NCBI GenBank assembly: GCA_964589415.1
Contig: CAZPRQ010000019.1
Location: 1-21,093, forward strand
Reading direction: 5' to 3'
DNA length: 21,093 nucleotides
DNA from: CAZPRQ01 sp964589415
GTDB lineage: Bacteria > Patescibacteriota > Doudnabacteria > UBA920
The translations under genes were made by a program, and so were the position numbers. The notes under the pieces are model-generated. The model ran no database searches, was not told where the DNA came from, and was given only the letters and a program-made list of their open reading frames with translations. Positions 20,467 through 21,093 of the stretch are shown piece after piece (position 1 is the first letter of the stretch; each line of letters opens with the position of its first letter).

Positions 20467-21093
20467 CTACAGTGAAAGCAAAACGCTGACACCCAGCACC
20501 GCGGCAGAAATTATTAAATACCAGTTTAAATCCTTATATCGACCGGTAAATAGTTTAAGTACGGTAATTGAGGCAAAACCCGCAAACATAGCCTTGTCCA
20601 GACCAAATGTCCAGAATGTCACCAGTACCATGCATACTACTGAAACCGCATCTATCCAGGCGTATTGCCTAATATCTTTCCATGACGGCATAAGCATAAG
20701 ACCAACATAAAAGAGAGCGCCAGTAGTGGCAATGACCGGTACTAAATTTAATATGGGCGCGAGCGGTAAAAAACAAGCCATAAACAAAGCCACAACTACG
20801 GCCACAAGTCCGGTTCGTCCTCCCTCTCCAATCCCCACCGCGCTTTCCACGTACGTAATAAGGTTGGAAGTACCCAAGCCAGCACCAACAACGGTACCCG
20901 CGCCATCTACCAATAACGCCTCTTTTATCTTTGGCAAGTCTCCTTGAGAATTTACCATGGGGGTATTTTGGGTTAACCCAATAAACTTAGCTATGCTGCC
21001 GTAAAAATCAAGAATAAATAATATTACGACCACTGACCAAATTTTTGGATTTAAAATAACCGATAAATCAAGCGCTCCCAAACCGGCAAACAT
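20467..21093 (-). CDS. NCS2 family nucleobase permease, C-terminal part
   Basis: The visible 208 residues contain the AzgA/PbuG-type block GLGTSNLITYVESAVGIGEGGRTGLVAVVVAL and several membrane helices, ending near residue 208 with LIISAAVLGVSVLLSL. These carriers import purine bases such as hypoxanthine, guanine or adenine by proton symport, which suits an organism that must scavenge nucleobases. The gene runs off the window end, and the methionine at 21093 is probably internal. It ends in TAG. Confidence 0.88.
   Translation of the reverse strand: MFAGLGALDLSVILNPKIWSVVVILFILDFYGSIAKFIGLTQNTPMVNSQGDLPKIKEALLVDGAGTVVGAGLGTSNLITYVESAVGIGEGGRTGLVAVVVALFMACFLPLAPILNLVPVIATTGALFYVGLMLMPSWKDIRQYAWIDAVSVVCMVLVTFWTFGLDKAMFAGFASITVLKLFTGRYKDLNWYLIISAAVLGVSVLLSL

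Overview
This 21.1 kb scaffold window carries about 20 genes. It most resembles a Candidate Phyla Radiation (Patescibacteria) genome. The reasons are compact short genes, few Shine-Dalgarno (SD) sites, many AT-rich intergenic hairpins, and CPR-typical families (PilB/GspE ATPase, degenerate DHH protein, VanW domain, bacterial PH domain, secreted Ig-like proteins). The placement is inference; no 16S rRNA is present. The standard code fits. None of the 19 genes whose stop codon is visible ends in TGA. Two 100-N scaffold gaps (10138-10237 and 18444-18543) interrupt the sequence.

Layout. Positions 1-3527 hold a hypothetical gene, two small secreted-protein genes, a short disordered protein and rpsT, flanked by oppositely oriented copies of a MITE-like hairpin element. 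Positions 3529-3576 are a bidirectional terminator. Positions 3747-7678 (minus) hold polA and, 2 nt after it, a RhuM-Fic gene. Positions 7771-9674 (minus) hold a membrane-anchored orphan and a GC-rich secreted orphan. A second short MITE lies at 9738-9817. Positions 10037-12190 encode a large secreted protein with two Ig-like repeats around an unrecognised central domain. Positions 12271-15144 (minus) hold a degenerate DHH protein followed by the type IV pilus ATPase PilB. Positions 15383-19635 (plus) hold tsaE, vanW-like, ruvB, a small membrane protein, a PH-domain membrane protein and a nucleotidyltransferase. Positions 19685-21093 (minus) hold a methyltransferase and the end of an NCS2 nucleobase permease.

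Functional themes. Core information processing is represented by rpsT, polA, ruvB and tsaE. Cell-surface functions are represented by PilB, the VanW protein, the Ig-like protein and the small secreted orphans. The observation that most deserves a second look is polA: it seems to carry several in-frame segments that read like dispersed intergenic repeats, placed at inter-domain linkers and surface loops. Others are the degenerate DHH protein beside pilB, a RhuM-Fic protein with both a Doc-like active motif and a candidate inhibitory motif, the MITE family, a 40-bp repeat flanking ruvB, leaderless-type promoters, and the absence of TGA stops.
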